DNA of 64,000 nt from Desulfitobacterium hafniense DCB-2 (GTDB lineage Bacteria; Bacillota; Desulfitobacteriia; Desulfitobacteriales; Desulfitobacteriaceae), in contig NC_011830.1 of the NCBI RefSeq assembly GCF_000021925.1, positions 892,501 through 956,500 on the forward strand, read 5' to 3'. Positions 34,765 to 43,832 of this stretch are shown here, piece after piece. The notes below the pieces were generated by a model. It had not been told where the DNA came from. It made no database searches and saw only the letters and a program-made list of their open reading frames with translations. Both the position numbers and the translations under genes were made by a program. Within the stretch, counting starts at the first letter, position 1; each line of letters begins with the position of its first letter.

Positions 34765-36369
34765 TTGAACCTCATATGGACAAATTTGCGGGTGCCAGTA
34801 GAAGAGGATGAGCGGCAGCTTCCTCTGATGATAGCCCGTAAGCTTAAAGTTTCCCAGCAGAGCATCTCCAACCTGCGGATTTTGCGCCGTTCAGTGGATG
34901 CCCGCAAGAAGCCTCAATTACTTTTTTCCTATACCCTCGGATTTTCTCTGGATATTCCGTATAAAGAAGTGAATCGCGTTTTGCATCGAGTAGCAGATCT
35001 CAAGCCTGAACCCCAGATTATGCCAAGGCCTTTTATGAAGCCCGAGAAAAGCTTAAAGCATCGTCCTATCGTGGTTGGGGCTGGACCAGCAGGATATTTT
35101 GCTGCTCTGACCTTAGCCAAAGGCGGCTATGCGCCACTGGTTCTTGAGCAGGGGGATGATGTGGAGACTCGAAGCTTAAAAGTGGAGAATTTTTGGAGAA
35201 CAGGTCAGCTGGATACCGAAAGTAATGTTCAATTTGGAGAAGGGGGAGCAGGAACTTTCTCTGATGGAAAACTAACCACCCGCATAGCGGATCCTCGCAT
35301 TACGGAAGTATTGGAGACCTTTGTAGAACAAGGGGCTCCTTCGGAAATACTTTTCCTGGCCAAGGCTCATATTGGAACGGATATTTTAAAAATTGTAACC
35401 CAGAGGCTTCGGGAGAAAATCCAATCCCTGGGTGGAGAGGTGCGTTTTCGCGCTAAACTCACAGGTTTACGCCATCAAAACGGAAAGCTTGTCGGCGTTG
35501 AAGTCAATCACCAGGAAGTCGTTCCAGCAGAGGCAGTGATCTTGGCTATCGGGCACAGCGCCCGGGAAACCTATCGCCTATTGCTGGCACAAGGAGTTCA
35601 CTTGGAACAGAAGGCATTTGCCATTGGACTTCGGATTGAGCATCCCCAGAAGCTCATTAACACCAGCCAATATGGAGTGGAATTCCACCCCAAACTAGGC
35701 CCTGCCGATTATCAGCTGACGTACCAGGACACAACAACCGGGCGAGGGGCCTATGCTTTTTGCATGTGCCCCGGCGGCAAAGTGGTGGCCGCCGCTTCAG
35801 ACCTGGAGCGGTTGGTAACCAATGGTATGAGCGAATATCGACGGGATACCGGGATAGCCAATAGCGCCTTGGTAGTGACTGTAGGAAAAGGCGATTTTCA
35901 AAGGGAGCATCCTTTAGCCGGAGTTGAGTTTCAAGAATATTGGGAGCACCAGGCGTTCTTAGCCGGTGATCGTGATTATAAGGCTCCGGCCCAAAGTGTC
36001 CGGGACTTCTTAGCAAAGCGGGTCACAGGAGATTTTCCTTTGCCTGCCAGCTATACTCCGGGTATTCAGCCTGTTGAGCTCCACCGGGTTTTACCACAAG
36101 CCGTGGGCGATGTACTGGATAGAGCGCTGCTTTCCTTTGAACGGAAAATTCAGGGCTTTGCCGGCGAAATGGGGACCCTGACAGGAATCGAAACCCGAAC
36201 CAGTGCTCCCGTGCGTATCACCCGGGATAAGATGGGAGAAGCCTTGCATATCCAAGGGCTTTTTCCCGCCGGTGAAGGGGCGGGTTACGCCGGTGGGATC
36301 ATGAGCGCAGCCGTGGATGGAATCCGCAGCGCCGAGGGAATCATGGCTCAGTATAACCCTGCAGATTGA
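34765..36369 (+). CDS. FAD-dependent dehydrogenase (COG2509 type)
   Basis: The roughly 534-aa flavoprotein has about 85 N-terminal residues of a family-specific cap, then the FAD-binding Rossmann motif PIVVGAGPAGYFAALTLA. Further on come VQFGEGGAGTFSDGKLTTR, a second half with GPADYQLTYQDTTTGRGAYAFCMCPGG, and the C-terminal FAD loop FPAGEGAGYAGGIMSAAVDGIRSAE. The substrate is unknown for the family. TTG 34765 is eight bases after GGAGG; the GTG at 34750 would overlap it. It lies inside the cdaA-glmM gene string, a common place for it in Clostridia. Confidence 0.87.
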   Translation: MNLIWTNLRVPVEEDERQLPLMIARKLKVSQQSISNLRILRRSVDARKKPQLLFSYTLGFSLDIPYKEVNRVLHRVADLKPEPQIMPRPFMKPEKSLKHRPIVVGAGPAGYFAALTLAKGGYAPLVLEQGDDVETRSLKVENFWRTGQLDTESNVQFGEGGAGTFSDGKLTTRIADPRITEVLETFVEQGAPSEILFLAKAHIGTDILKIVTQRLREKIQSLGGEVRFRAKLTGLRHQNGKLVGVEVNHQEVVPAEAVILAIGHSARETYRLLLAQGVHLEQKAFAIGLRIEHPQKLINTSQYGVEFHPKLGPADYQLTYQDTTTGRGAYAFCMCPGGKVVAAASDLERLVTNGMSEYRRDTGIANSALVVTVGKGDFQREHPLAGVEFQEYWEHQAFLAGDRDYKAPAQSVRDFLAKRVTGDFPLPASYTPGIQPVELHRVLPQAVGDVLDRALLSFERKIQGFAGEMGTLTGIETRTSAPVRITRDKMGEALHIQGLFPAGEGAGYAGGIMSAAVDGIRSAEGIMAQYNPAD

Positions 36370-36522
36370 ATGAACCTTTTTGTGAAATATTACAAAAGAG
36401 AATCAGATATATTTATGTTTTAGAGTCTATTATTGAGGAATAAGATGATAATGACGGCAATGCTTTGCCTTAGTAATCCAGTATGCCCATAACCTAGTAG
36501 TATTATGGAAGGGGTAGTTTAT

Positions 36523-37860
36523 TTGGGTAAATTGTTTGGAACGGATGGGGTACGGGGTGTGGCCAATAAGGAGTTGACACCCGATTTAGCCTTTCGTTTA
36601 GGTCAAGCCGGTGCCTATGTGTTGAGCAAGGAACACCCCCATCCACGCATTGTAATCGGCAAAGATACCCGGATCTCCGGGGATATGTTGGAAGCGGCTT
36701 TAATTGCCGGGATATGCTCTGTGGGAGCTGATGTATTAAGAGTAGGGGTTTTACCCACTCCAGGGATTGCCTACTTAACACGAACCTTAAAAGCCAGTGC
36801 TGGAGTCGTCATCTCAGCATCTCATAACCCGGTTCAAGATAATGGAATAAAGTTTTTTTCCTCCACAGGTTACAAGCTGCCTGACGCGGTAGAGGAAGAG
36901 ATTGAAGATCTTGTCCATAGTCATGAAAAACCCTGGGCAATCCCCGTTGGCAGTGAAATAGGGCGGGTGATAGAGATCCAAGATGCTCAGCGCCGGTATA
37001 TGGATTTTTTGAAAGGGACGGTGGGCTCCCTTGCCGGAATTAAGGTGGTTTATGATGGCTCCAATGGTGCCGCGTCTCACGTGGGGCCCCAAGTTCTTCG
37101 GGAGCTGGGAGTGGAGGTGATTCCTCTATCTGTTACCCCTGATGGAATCAATATCAATGCAGGTTGCGGCTCTACCCACCCGGAGGTACTTCAACAAGCT
37201 GTAATCGAGCATAAGGCCGATTTGGGGTTGGCTAATGACGGTGATGCGGATCGTTTAATAGCTGTAGATGAAAACGGAGAAATCGTCGATGGGGATTTCA
37301 TCATGGTTATCTGCGCTTTAGCACTTAAAGCCAAAGGGCAGCTGATGGAAGATTCTGTCGTAGTTACTGTCATGAGTAATCTGGGTTTGCATATCGCTTT
37401 AAAAGAAGCTGGAATTAGAGTTTATGAAACCCAGGTAGGAGATCGTTATGTCATGGAAGAGCTCCTCAAAACAGGAGCGAGGCTAGGGGGGGAACAATCC
37501 GGGCATATTATCTTCCTGGATCATAACACCACCGGGGATGGCTTGCTTACAGCTTTGCAGCTCTTAGCAGTGCTTAAAGAGCAAGGAAAACCTATTTCGA
37601 AGTTGGCGGCCAAAATGCAGCGTCTACCTCAGGTACTGATTAATGTCCGAGTCAAGGATAAGAAGAAAGCTATGGAAAACCCTTATGTTTTCCAAAAGGT
37701 GGAGGAAGTTAAGCGTTTCCTGGGAGAAAGGGGACGGGTCCTCGTACGCTCTTCCGGAACTGAGTCCTTGGTTCGTGTTATGGTAGAAGGCCAGGATCAT
37801 GAGCAGCTCATGGGTCTGGCTCAGTCCGTGGTGGATATTATTAAGCGAGAAGAGCTTTAA
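36523..37860 (+). CDS. glmM: Phosphoglucosamine mutase
   Basis: Converts glucosamine-6-phosphate to glucosamine-1-phosphate for peptidoglycan synthesis. At 445 aa it is the usual length. It shows GTDGVRG at the N-terminus, the phosphoserine loop [16 protein letters not shown], the Mg2+ loop NDGDADR and the C-terminal phosphate loop VRSSGTE. I choose TTG 36523, since GGAAGGGG lies before it and the product then begins [12 protein letters not shown] like its family; the ATG at 36505 would add six residues. Confidence 0.95.
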
Positions 37861-37922
37861 AGAATTTTGGTTAAATTTAACCAAAAGAAAATATTTACTG
37901 TAGATATTTTTCAAAGAAAACG

Positions 37923-37969
37923 TATAATGTTCATGTACCTCTATCTAATTGTGGAGCGTACATGAACAT
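37923..37969 (+). promoter_or_regulatory. glmS leader promoter with perfect 12-bp inverted repeat
   Basis: TATAAT at 37923-37928 is followed by ATGTTCATGTAC (37927-37938) and its exact inverse at 37958-37969. The repeat covers the expected start of transcription. It could be an operator or a 5'-end stem of the mRNA. Confidence 0.55.
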
Positions 37970-38059
37970 CCTTGATAGGGGAGATGTGTAAGATAAAAGT
38001 AAGAGCAAGGTGGATGAGTATAACAAAGAAAATCTGTGTGGTTAAGAACTGGCAAGTTT

Positions 38060-38235
38060 ATACAGCGCCTGGACCGTAATCGAGTTACGAACTCGAATAT
38101 CGATTAGGGTTGACGAGGAGGAGAGTTATCGAAAGACTCGGCGGATGCTCTCCCGGTGTCTTGACACCGTAAGCTTATTACAAAACCGTGAAGTAATTTG
38201 CGGGACAAAAGGTAAGCCTCAAGGAACGGGAGTAG
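38060..38235 (+). ncRNA. glmS ribozyme-riboswitch
   Basis: The self-cleaving glucosamine-6-phosphate ribozyme is recognised by its conserved cores in order: A|GCGCC (cleavage between 38064 and 38065), TTGACGAGGA, GTTATCGA, TCGGCGGATG, CTCCCGG and CCGTAAGC, with variable stems between. Binding of glucosamine-6-phosphate triggers cleavage and mRNA decay, lowering GlmS. The 3' domain (P3/P4) runs to about 38235. It lies 320 bases upstream of glmS, farther than is usual. Confidence 0.93.
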
Positions 38236-38248
38236 TCTGCTCTTTTTT
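38230..38248 (+). terminator. Short terminator-like hairpin after the ribozyme
   Basis: GAGTA-GTC-TGCTC forms a 5-bp stem followed directly by six T. It is weak alone but sits right at the end of the ribozyme. Confidence 0.4.
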
Positions 38249-38284
38249 AGATGATCTCTTTGTTCATATAGCCAGAAAACTTTG

Positions 38285-38307
38285 AACCGCTCGGAGAGCG
38301 GTTTTTT
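38285..38307 (+). terminator. Intrinsic terminator between ribozyme and glmS
   Basis: AACCGCTC-GGA-GAGCGGTT, a perfect 8-bp stem with six T, lies 74 bases before the glmS ATG. Transcripts from the leader promoter would have to read through it, unless an additional promoter (TATTAT at about 38314) serves glmS. Confidence 0.75.
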
Positions 38308-38380
38308 ATTTGGTATTATCTATAGAGACTTCCTTGCGTATGCATGCATGTGAAGCAGAATTGAGAGGAGAAAAGAGACT

Positions 38381-40204
38381 ATGTGTGGTATCGTTGGATA
38401 TATTGGTAAACGCCCGGCTATTCCTGTTCTATTGGATGGATTAAAGAAGCTTGAATATCGCGGGTATGATTCAGCCGGAGTAGCAGTCCTTGAGCAGGAT
38501 GCTATTACGACCTGCAAGGCTGTAGGCAAATTAGCTGTTTTGGAAGAAAAGCTGGGAACAGATTTTTCTCAGACCTGTATCGGTATCGGACATACCCGGT
38601 GGGCGACCCATGGCCGCCCCTCTGATCTCAATGCACATCCCCATTTGGATACTGAAGCAAAATTTGCCGTAGTTCATAATGGGATCATCGAGAACTATAT
38701 CGAGTTGAAGGAATGGCTGGTCGAACAAGGTCATACCTTCGTTTCAGAAACAGATACAGAGGTATTGCCCCATTTAGTGGAATATTTCTATAAGGGAGAC
38801 TTAGTCGCAACAGTACGTGAAGTGCTCAACAAGCTCAAAGGTTCCTTCGCTATTCTGGTGATGAGCCGTCAGGATCCGGATATTCTTGTGGCAGCCCGTA
38901 AAGATAGTCCCATGGTTGTGGGATTAGGAGAAGAGGAATTCTTCGTAGCCAGTGATATTCCTGCTATCCTCAACTACACCCGCAAAACCTATATCATTGA
39001 AGATGGAGAGATGGTTATTCTCACTAAAAATGGGGTAGAGGTTACGGATTTTGAAGGAAAAGAAAAAGAAAAACAGCTTTATGAAGTGAAATGGGATGCC
39101 GTAGCGGCTGAAAAGGCCGGCTATGATCATTTCATGCTTAAAGAAATTTACGAACAGCCTCGCGCTCTTCGAGATACTTTGATCAGCCGCTTAGAAGATG
39201 ACAAAGTCGTTCTTAATGAAGTGGACCTGACTGCGGAACAACTGAGAAGTTTCAGGAAAGTCTTTATCGTGGCCTGCGGTACAGCTTGGCATGCGGGTTT
39301 AGTAGGCAAAACTCTCATTGAACGTTGGGTTCGTCTCCCAGTAGAAGTGGACATCGCTTCAGAATTCCGCTATCGTTCTCCCCTGGTAGATGAGCATACT
39401 TTAGTCGTGGTTATCAGCCAATCTGGTGAAACTGCCGATACTTTGGCAGCCCTCCGGGAGGCCAAGAGAAACGGTGCCCGCATAGTTGCCATTACTAATG
39501 TAGTAGGAAGTTCTGTAGCTCGTGAAGCCCATGATGTAATCTACACCTGGGCCGGCCCGGAAATCGCCGTAGCCTCCACTAAAGCCTATACTACCCAATT
39601 AGAAGGGGTGGTCCTTCTGGGGCTTTATTTGGCTCAAACCCGCGGTACCCTGGCAACCGAAAAGATCCGGAAGATCATCACTGCCCTGCGCAGGCTCCCT
39701 GCTCAAGCCCAGGAGATCCTTGACGAGTCTGAGCATATTAAAGACTTAGCCCAGTCCTTTGTTGAGGTAGAAGATGCTTTCTTCATCGGCCGCGGCCTGG
39801 ATTGGAATGTGGCTATGGAAGGTGCTCTAAAGCTTAAAGAAATCTCATATATTCATGCGGAAGCCTATGCTGCCGGAGAACTCAAGCATGGCACTCTGGC
39901 TTTAATCACCGACAAGACCCCTGTCATTGCCTTGGCTACTCAAATGGATGTCTACGAAAAGACTTTATCTAATATTATTGAGGTCAGAGCCCGTGATGCC
40001 CGAGTCATCGGTATCACCTTCAAAAGCAATAAGGATCTGGACAAGTCAGTGGATCGTGTAATCTACCTGCCCGAAACCATCGGCGAACTGGCTCCTATTC
40101 TCACTGTGATTCCAATGCAGCTCCTGGCTTACTATGTTTCCGTGGCCAGAGGCTGTGACGTGGATAAACCGAGGAATCTGGCTAAAAGTGTAACAGTCGA
40201 ATAA
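38381..40204 (+). CDS. glmS: Glutamine-fructose-6-phosphate aminotransferase
   Basis: Makes glucosamine-6-phosphate, the first step to UDP-GlcNAc. At 607 aa it is full length. The N-terminal glutaminase has the nucleophile Cys2 (MCGIVGYIG), and the GHTRWATHG and LEYRGYDSAG loops are present. Two SIS isomerase domains follow (VACGTAWHAG...ISQSGETADTLAAL; IGRGLDWNVAMEGALKLKEISYIHAEAYAAGELKHG), and the end is DKPRNLAKSVTVE. GAGAGGAG precedes the ATG. It is under ribozyme control upstream. Confidence 0.97.
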   Translation: MCGIVGYIGKRPAIPVLLDGLKKLEYRGYDSAGVAVLEQDAITTCKAVGKLAVLEEKLGTDFSQTCIGIGHTRWATHGRPSDLNAHPHLDTEAKFAVVHNGIIENYIELKEWLVEQGHTFVSETDTEVLPHLVEYFYKGDLVATVREVLNKLKGSFAILVMSRQDPDILVAARKDSPMVVGLGEEEFFVASDIPAILNYTRKTYIIEDGEMVILTKNGVEVTDFEGKEKEKQLYEVKWDAVAAEKAGYDHFMLKEIYEQPRALRDTLISRLEDDKVVLNEVDLTAEQLRSFRKVFIVACGTAWHAGLVGKTLIERWVRLPVEVDIASEFRYRSPLVDEHTLVVVISQSGETADTLAALREAKRNGARIVAITNVVGSSVAREAHDVIYTWAGPEIAVASTKAYTTQLEGVVLLGLYLAQTRGTLATEKIRKIITALRRLPAQAQEILDESEHIKDLAQSFVEVEDAFFIGRGLDWNVAMEGALKLKEISYIHAEAYAAGELKHGTLALITDKTPVIALATQMDVYEKTLSNIIEVRARDARVIGITFKSNKDLDKSVDRVIYLPETIGELAPILTVIPMQLLAYYVSVARGCDVDKPRNLAKSVTVE

Positions 40205-40225
40205 TTTTTTTGATGCTATTGATAA

Positions 40226-40275
40226 AAGCCCAGGAATGGCGCCGTTTTTCGTCGCTTGGTCCTGGGCTTCTCTTT
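40226..40275 (+). terminator. glmS terminator
   Basis: AAGCCCAGG/CCTGGGCTT closes a long loop with inner pairing and a T-rich tail, 22 bases after the stop. Confidence 0.85.
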
Positions 40276-40495
40276 AAATATCTTCAAGAAAGTACATACT
40301 TTGTATGGAATGGTTACCAATCATGTAGCTAAGGAAAAAATAAAGAATTCCTAACGATTCGTATTTTTTCTAAAAAATGTAGAGGTTAATTAGAATTGAT
40401 GTAGAATTAATATAATATACAAAGTAATTAAATAATTCTCTTTTCTCCTAACTTCTTGAAATGGGATTTGCACATTATTATTTTGAAAGGAAGTA

Positions 40496-41206
40496 ATGCC
40501 AATGGAGCAGAATGTGAAACCTTTTGAAAAGTTTTTCTCCGGTAGTCATCTTATTCTGGGTGAAGCAGGATCTGGAAAGACAAAATTAATATGGTCTATC
40601 CTTCAGGACAGAGAATATGTCAAAGAGAATTCAATCAATATTGTTCTTACAGACTCGGAGAAAAGAATGTGGCATGATTCTTATCAAAACCCCGTTACAA
40701 TTATAAATCCGTATGATTCAGATATTTCTTGGGTTACTAATCCTAGCAAGCCAGGTATTTACTATTGTGCTTGTGATTATGCTCCAAGAATTATTACTTT
40801 TTTGGAGTGTTTAGCTACCTGGGCCGTTCAAAATGAAAGGAAATTTGAGCAAAAGGTCCGTGTTTTCATTGACATATCCTCAAAAATATGGATCCTTCCT
40901 GAATTTATTGAGCAAGTAAACAGACTGCACTTCATTGCAAGTAGTCAGGAAGATGATTCAATTGAAATTTGGGCAGTCCTGGGTAGTCTAAAGAAATTGA
41001 CAAATCAGGCTAAACCAATCTTTGCCTGCATCAATCTGGTCCTAATGAATCCTATTTCTCCATCATGGATAGATGAGCTTAAAGATATAGTAGGTATCCA
41101 ATGTGGAAATCTTCGGGATAAACTGGACGGCATCCGTGTTGATAAAAAAGAGGGGTATTATTACGCTCCCTCTGATGATCAGGAACTTTATTTCCAGTCC
41201 AATTAG
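40496..41206 (+). CDS. P-loop ATP-binding protein of unknown function
   Basis: A 236-aa protein with Walker A GEAGSGKT (residues 21-28) and a likely Walker B KVRVFIDIS. The layout resembles the HerA/FtsK-like or TraG-like nucleotide-binding fold (SGSHLILGEAGSGKTKLIW...), but it is short and lacks obvious partner domains. It is AT-rich compared with glmS and lies alone between terminators, which suggests acquisition or a mobile-element remnant. AAGGAAG precedes the ATG. I cannot name its role. Confidence 0.6.
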   Translation: MPMEQNVKPFEKFFSGSHLILGEAGSGKTKLIWSILQDREYVKENSINIVLTDSEKRMWHDSYQNPVTIINPYDSDISWVTNPSKPGIYYCACDYAPRIITFLECLATWAVQNERKFEQKVRVFIDISSKIWILPEFIEQVNRLHFIASSQEDDSIEIWAVLGSLKKLTNQAKPIFACINLVLMNPISPSWIDELKDIVGIQCGNLRDKLDGIRVDKKEGYYYAPSDDQELYFQSN

Positions 41207-41269
41207 TAAATAATTAAGGTTCGCAGTATCTCAAAATAATTAAGATATAGTCTAAATGTTCAAAATGGA

Positions 41270-41313
41270 ACCCGTGGCAGAATCGGCAGTGATCCGGTTA
41301 ATGCCACGGGTTT
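41270..41313. terminator. Bidirectional terminator
   Basis: AACCCGTGGCA/TGCCACGGGTT, an 11-bp perfect stem with a 22-base loop, separates the convergent P-loop and PadR genes. Confidence 0.8.
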
Positions 41314-41328
41314 CTATATGCTTTCTGG

Positions 41329-42246
41329 CTATTCCAGAAGCCATGCTTCGGCTTCTTCTTTACTCTCATACATTCTAAAGTGGTTACCTTTATTGGTTTC
41401 CGCGGTCATTTCTCTAAATCGGCCCTTCTGCATGGTCTCTTGGGGAACAATAAGGACAATTTTTATGCCATAGTTACTGAACTTTTGAATAATACCGCCT
41501 GCTACTCCGGTTTTAAGATCGAAGAAGTCTTCGGATAAGGTTGTATAGTGGAGCATAAGCCTGCTCAACTCATGCTCCCAACATAAAGAGATAAGGTCAA
41601 GAGTATCGTTCTCTGTATTTAATCGGTTCTCAATCGAAATCAATTCGATGTATTTTTTGTTTTCTGTTTCTCTAATTTGATAATTCATTTTCTCTTTCTC
41701 CTCAATAAGTTGATGTTCATGCAATTTCCGACGGGTTTCTTGAACCCAATTTAATTCGTGACTATAAGTTGAAATGATGTTCTCCGAAATCATCTCCCAA
41801 ATTAAGCTTTCTCTAGAGGTTCGATTAGGTGAGTGAAGAGAACGTCTGGCTTTCTCCTGCTGCAGAGCTAAGTGCAGTTTGAGTTCATTTTCATAGCTTG
41901 AGAGAGATTCATTTATTTCCTGGTCATTTAATATGTCTGACCAGGCAAGCTGCACTAAAAAAGTTTTTTTTATCTCAGGTACTTCAGGTGAGTGCAGTAC
42001 CCATGTTTTGAGTTTTTTCAGACCTTCTTCGGTTATGGTATACACTTTTTTTGAAGGAGAGCTTTCCTGATGGATCACTTCATTGGTAACGAGCTCCTCT
42101 TCTTGCATTTTAATAAGAGCTTTATAAATTTGATTATTATTACCGGACCAGTACATGAAAGAGGATTCCTCAAAGATCTTTTTTAGTTCATATCCTGTAG
42201 ATGGCTGCCAGCTCAGAATACCTAGTATTGCATGATCAATTGACAT
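41329..42246 (-). CDS. PadR-family regulator fused to DUF4180
   Basis: A roughly 305-aa protein. The N-terminal winged helix is of PadR type (MSIDHAILGILSWQPSTGYELKKIFEE...YKALIKMQEEELV) with its C-terminal helical arm. The last 115 residues or so (from about NTENDTLDLISLCWEHELSRLML) form a DUF4180 domain. The two are usually separate or fused as here in Clostridia; the DUF may sense a signal. The start is ATG 42246 behind GAGG, not the longer frame. No target operon is adjacent. Confidence 0.82.
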   Translation of the reverse strand: MSIDHAILGILSWQPSTGYELKKIFEESSFMYWSGNNNQIYKALIKMQEEELVTNEVIHQESSPSKKVYTITEEGLKKLKTWVLHSPEVPEIKKTFLVQLAWSDILNDQEINESLSSYENELKLHLALQQEKARRSLHSPNRTSRESLIWEMISENIISTYSHELNWVQETRRKLHEHQLIEEKEKMNYQIRETENKKYIELISIENRLNTENDTLDLISLCWEHELSRLMLHYTTLSEDFFDLKTGVAGGIIQKFSNYGIKIVLIVPQETMQKGRFREMTAETNKGNHFRMYESKEEAEAWLLE

Positions 42247-42334
42247 AAAAATGCACCTCGTTTGAAATAACATAGGTTAATTGTAACGTATATTAATGAT
42301 GGCGTCAAATAGTATGATAATAGAAATAAAAAAA

Positions 42335-42372
42335 CCGTGGCGCTAACAGGGAGAAATCCGATAGCATCACGG
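42335..42372 (-). terminator. Terminator downstream of the homocysteine methyltransferase gene
   Basis: The CCGTG..GCTA/TAGC..CACGG stem is followed on the minus strand by seven T. It lies about 140 bases beyond the stop of the leftward gene at 42509. Confidence 0.7.
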
Positions 42373-42508
42373 GCTTATTTAACTATAGTAAGTACGAAGC
42401 GTTAAGCGTCATCAATTTTAAGCAACCAGACGAATACCATCATTATGAAAATGGACCCATATGCTACGCTTTGATCTGGGTAACAGGAACTGCGATTATA
42501 CAAAAAGG

Positions 42509-43366
42509 CTAATTATGTTTTAAACCCAACGATTCCTTTATGGCACTAATAAACTCAGGAGTCGTCCCACAGCATCCGCCAAACCACTTCACGCCTAGAT
42601 TGGCCATAACCTGGATATATCGGGCGAATTCCTCAGGCTCCACATCATAGACAGTTCGGTCACCGATCAATTTCGGCAAACCAGCGTTGGGCTGAACTAA
42701 AATAGGTAACTGGGTGGAAGATACCATGGTTTCCACGATGGACAGCATCTCGCCAGGACCTAAAGAACAATTGACGCCAACAGCATCAACACCATATTCC
42801 TCCAGTGAAGTAACCACTGTCTTGATATCCTTGCCCATTAAAGTTCTTCCTTTTTGTTGAAAGGTAAATGTGCAAATAACTGGTAGGGAGGAATGATCTT
42901 TAGCTGCTCTAATGGCTGCGTGCGCTTCCGTTAGATCAAAAAATGTCTCGATTAATACCAGATCGACATTTCCTGTTAAGGCTGCTGCTTTAATTTGGCA
43001 AGCGTATAAGTCGTATACCTCTTCGAAAGATAAATCCCCTAAAGGCTCAATTAGTTCACCGGTTGGTCCCACATCTAAAGCAACCAAATTCTTACCAGCC
43101 GCTCTGCGGGCAATGGCAATAGCTGATTGGACAACTTCTTCTACGCTATATCCAGTTCCATTTAATTTTGTTTCAATAGCTCCAAAAGTATTGGTAGTGA
43201 TAATGTTACTACCGGCCTTGATGTATTTCCTATGGACTTCTTCAATGACCTCCGGTCTCGTTATATTCAATACTTCCGGGGGCTGACCGGGGGCTAGGTC
43301 GTACTTTTGCAGCATGGTGCCCATTGCTCCATCAAAAATAACATAAGAATCTTTATCGAGTATCAT
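42509..43366 (-). CDS. Homocysteine S-methyltransferase family protein
   Basis: A roughly 285-aa (beta/alpha)8 barrel. It has the N-terminal FDGAMGTMLQ motif and the three zinc cysteines: GVNCS and the GGCCGTT pair near the C-terminus. It transfers methyl to homocysteine to give methionine, or acts in a corrinoid methyl pathway. The length is that of the MetH N-terminal module alone, without the cobalamin or folate domains. ATG 43366 follows GGAGG by seven bases. It is monocistronic. Confidence 0.87.
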   Translation of the reverse strand: MILDKDSYVIFDGAMGTMLQKYDLAPGQPPEVLNITRPEVIEEVHRKYIKAGSNIITTNTFGAIETKLNGTGYSVEEVVQSAIAIARRAAGKNLVALDVGPTGELIEPLGDLSFEEVYDLYACQIKAAALTGNVDLVLIETFFDLTEAHAAIRAAKDHSSLPVICTFTFQQKGRTLMGKDIKTVVTSLEEYGVDAVGVNCSLGPGEMLSIVETMVSSTQLPILVQPNAGLPKLIGDRTVYDVEPEEFARYIQVMANLGVKWFGGCCGTTPEFISAIKESLGLKHN

Positions 43367-43832
43367 GTAAAAACCTCCAGGCAAAGTATTGATGGCATAT
43401 AATGTTCATTGTTCTCCTGATTCAATAGCTATCCCTTATAATAATAAAGAAGGTGGTTCAGATTCGCAAGCAAACCTTTAATAATTGAAATAAAATCAAC
43501 CGTTTTTTATGCTGCTAATACATGCATATGCCTACCCAAGCATTGATATAAGACAAATTATGCATTGATAAACAATATAATAGTCCCAGGGGATAATCTG
43601 GGTTCAATAATAAAAAGGGCTGGAATTCCTTTATATAAAGCTAAAAATGAAGAAAGAAACAAATGCGTCATGGAGCTGTGATATTTCCATAATGTACATG
43701 TAGATCTTGGCTCACGAATCATGTTAATCTGCTTATAGTAATTCTAAATTTTGACCCGATTCAAATCCGGTTCTGAATGAGCATATATGTTTCATCAAGG
43801 GGAGAATCACCATGTTATGGAGGTGAGGTCGG
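43367..43832. other. 466-bp intergenic region before the fibre-protein genes
   Basis: It holds no ORF with a start and binding site. I see an AATATAATAG -10-like box near 43571 followed by a CCCAG...CTGGG hairpin, and AT-rich sequence. It must include the leftward methyltransferase promoter and the promoter of the TasA-like genes. No recognised riboswitch or repeat is present. Confidence 0.4.

Noticed and set aside
43367..43832. Possible riboswitch upstream of the TasA-like genes
   Set aside because: Only a 5-bp hairpin is visible, with no match to a known aptamer core.
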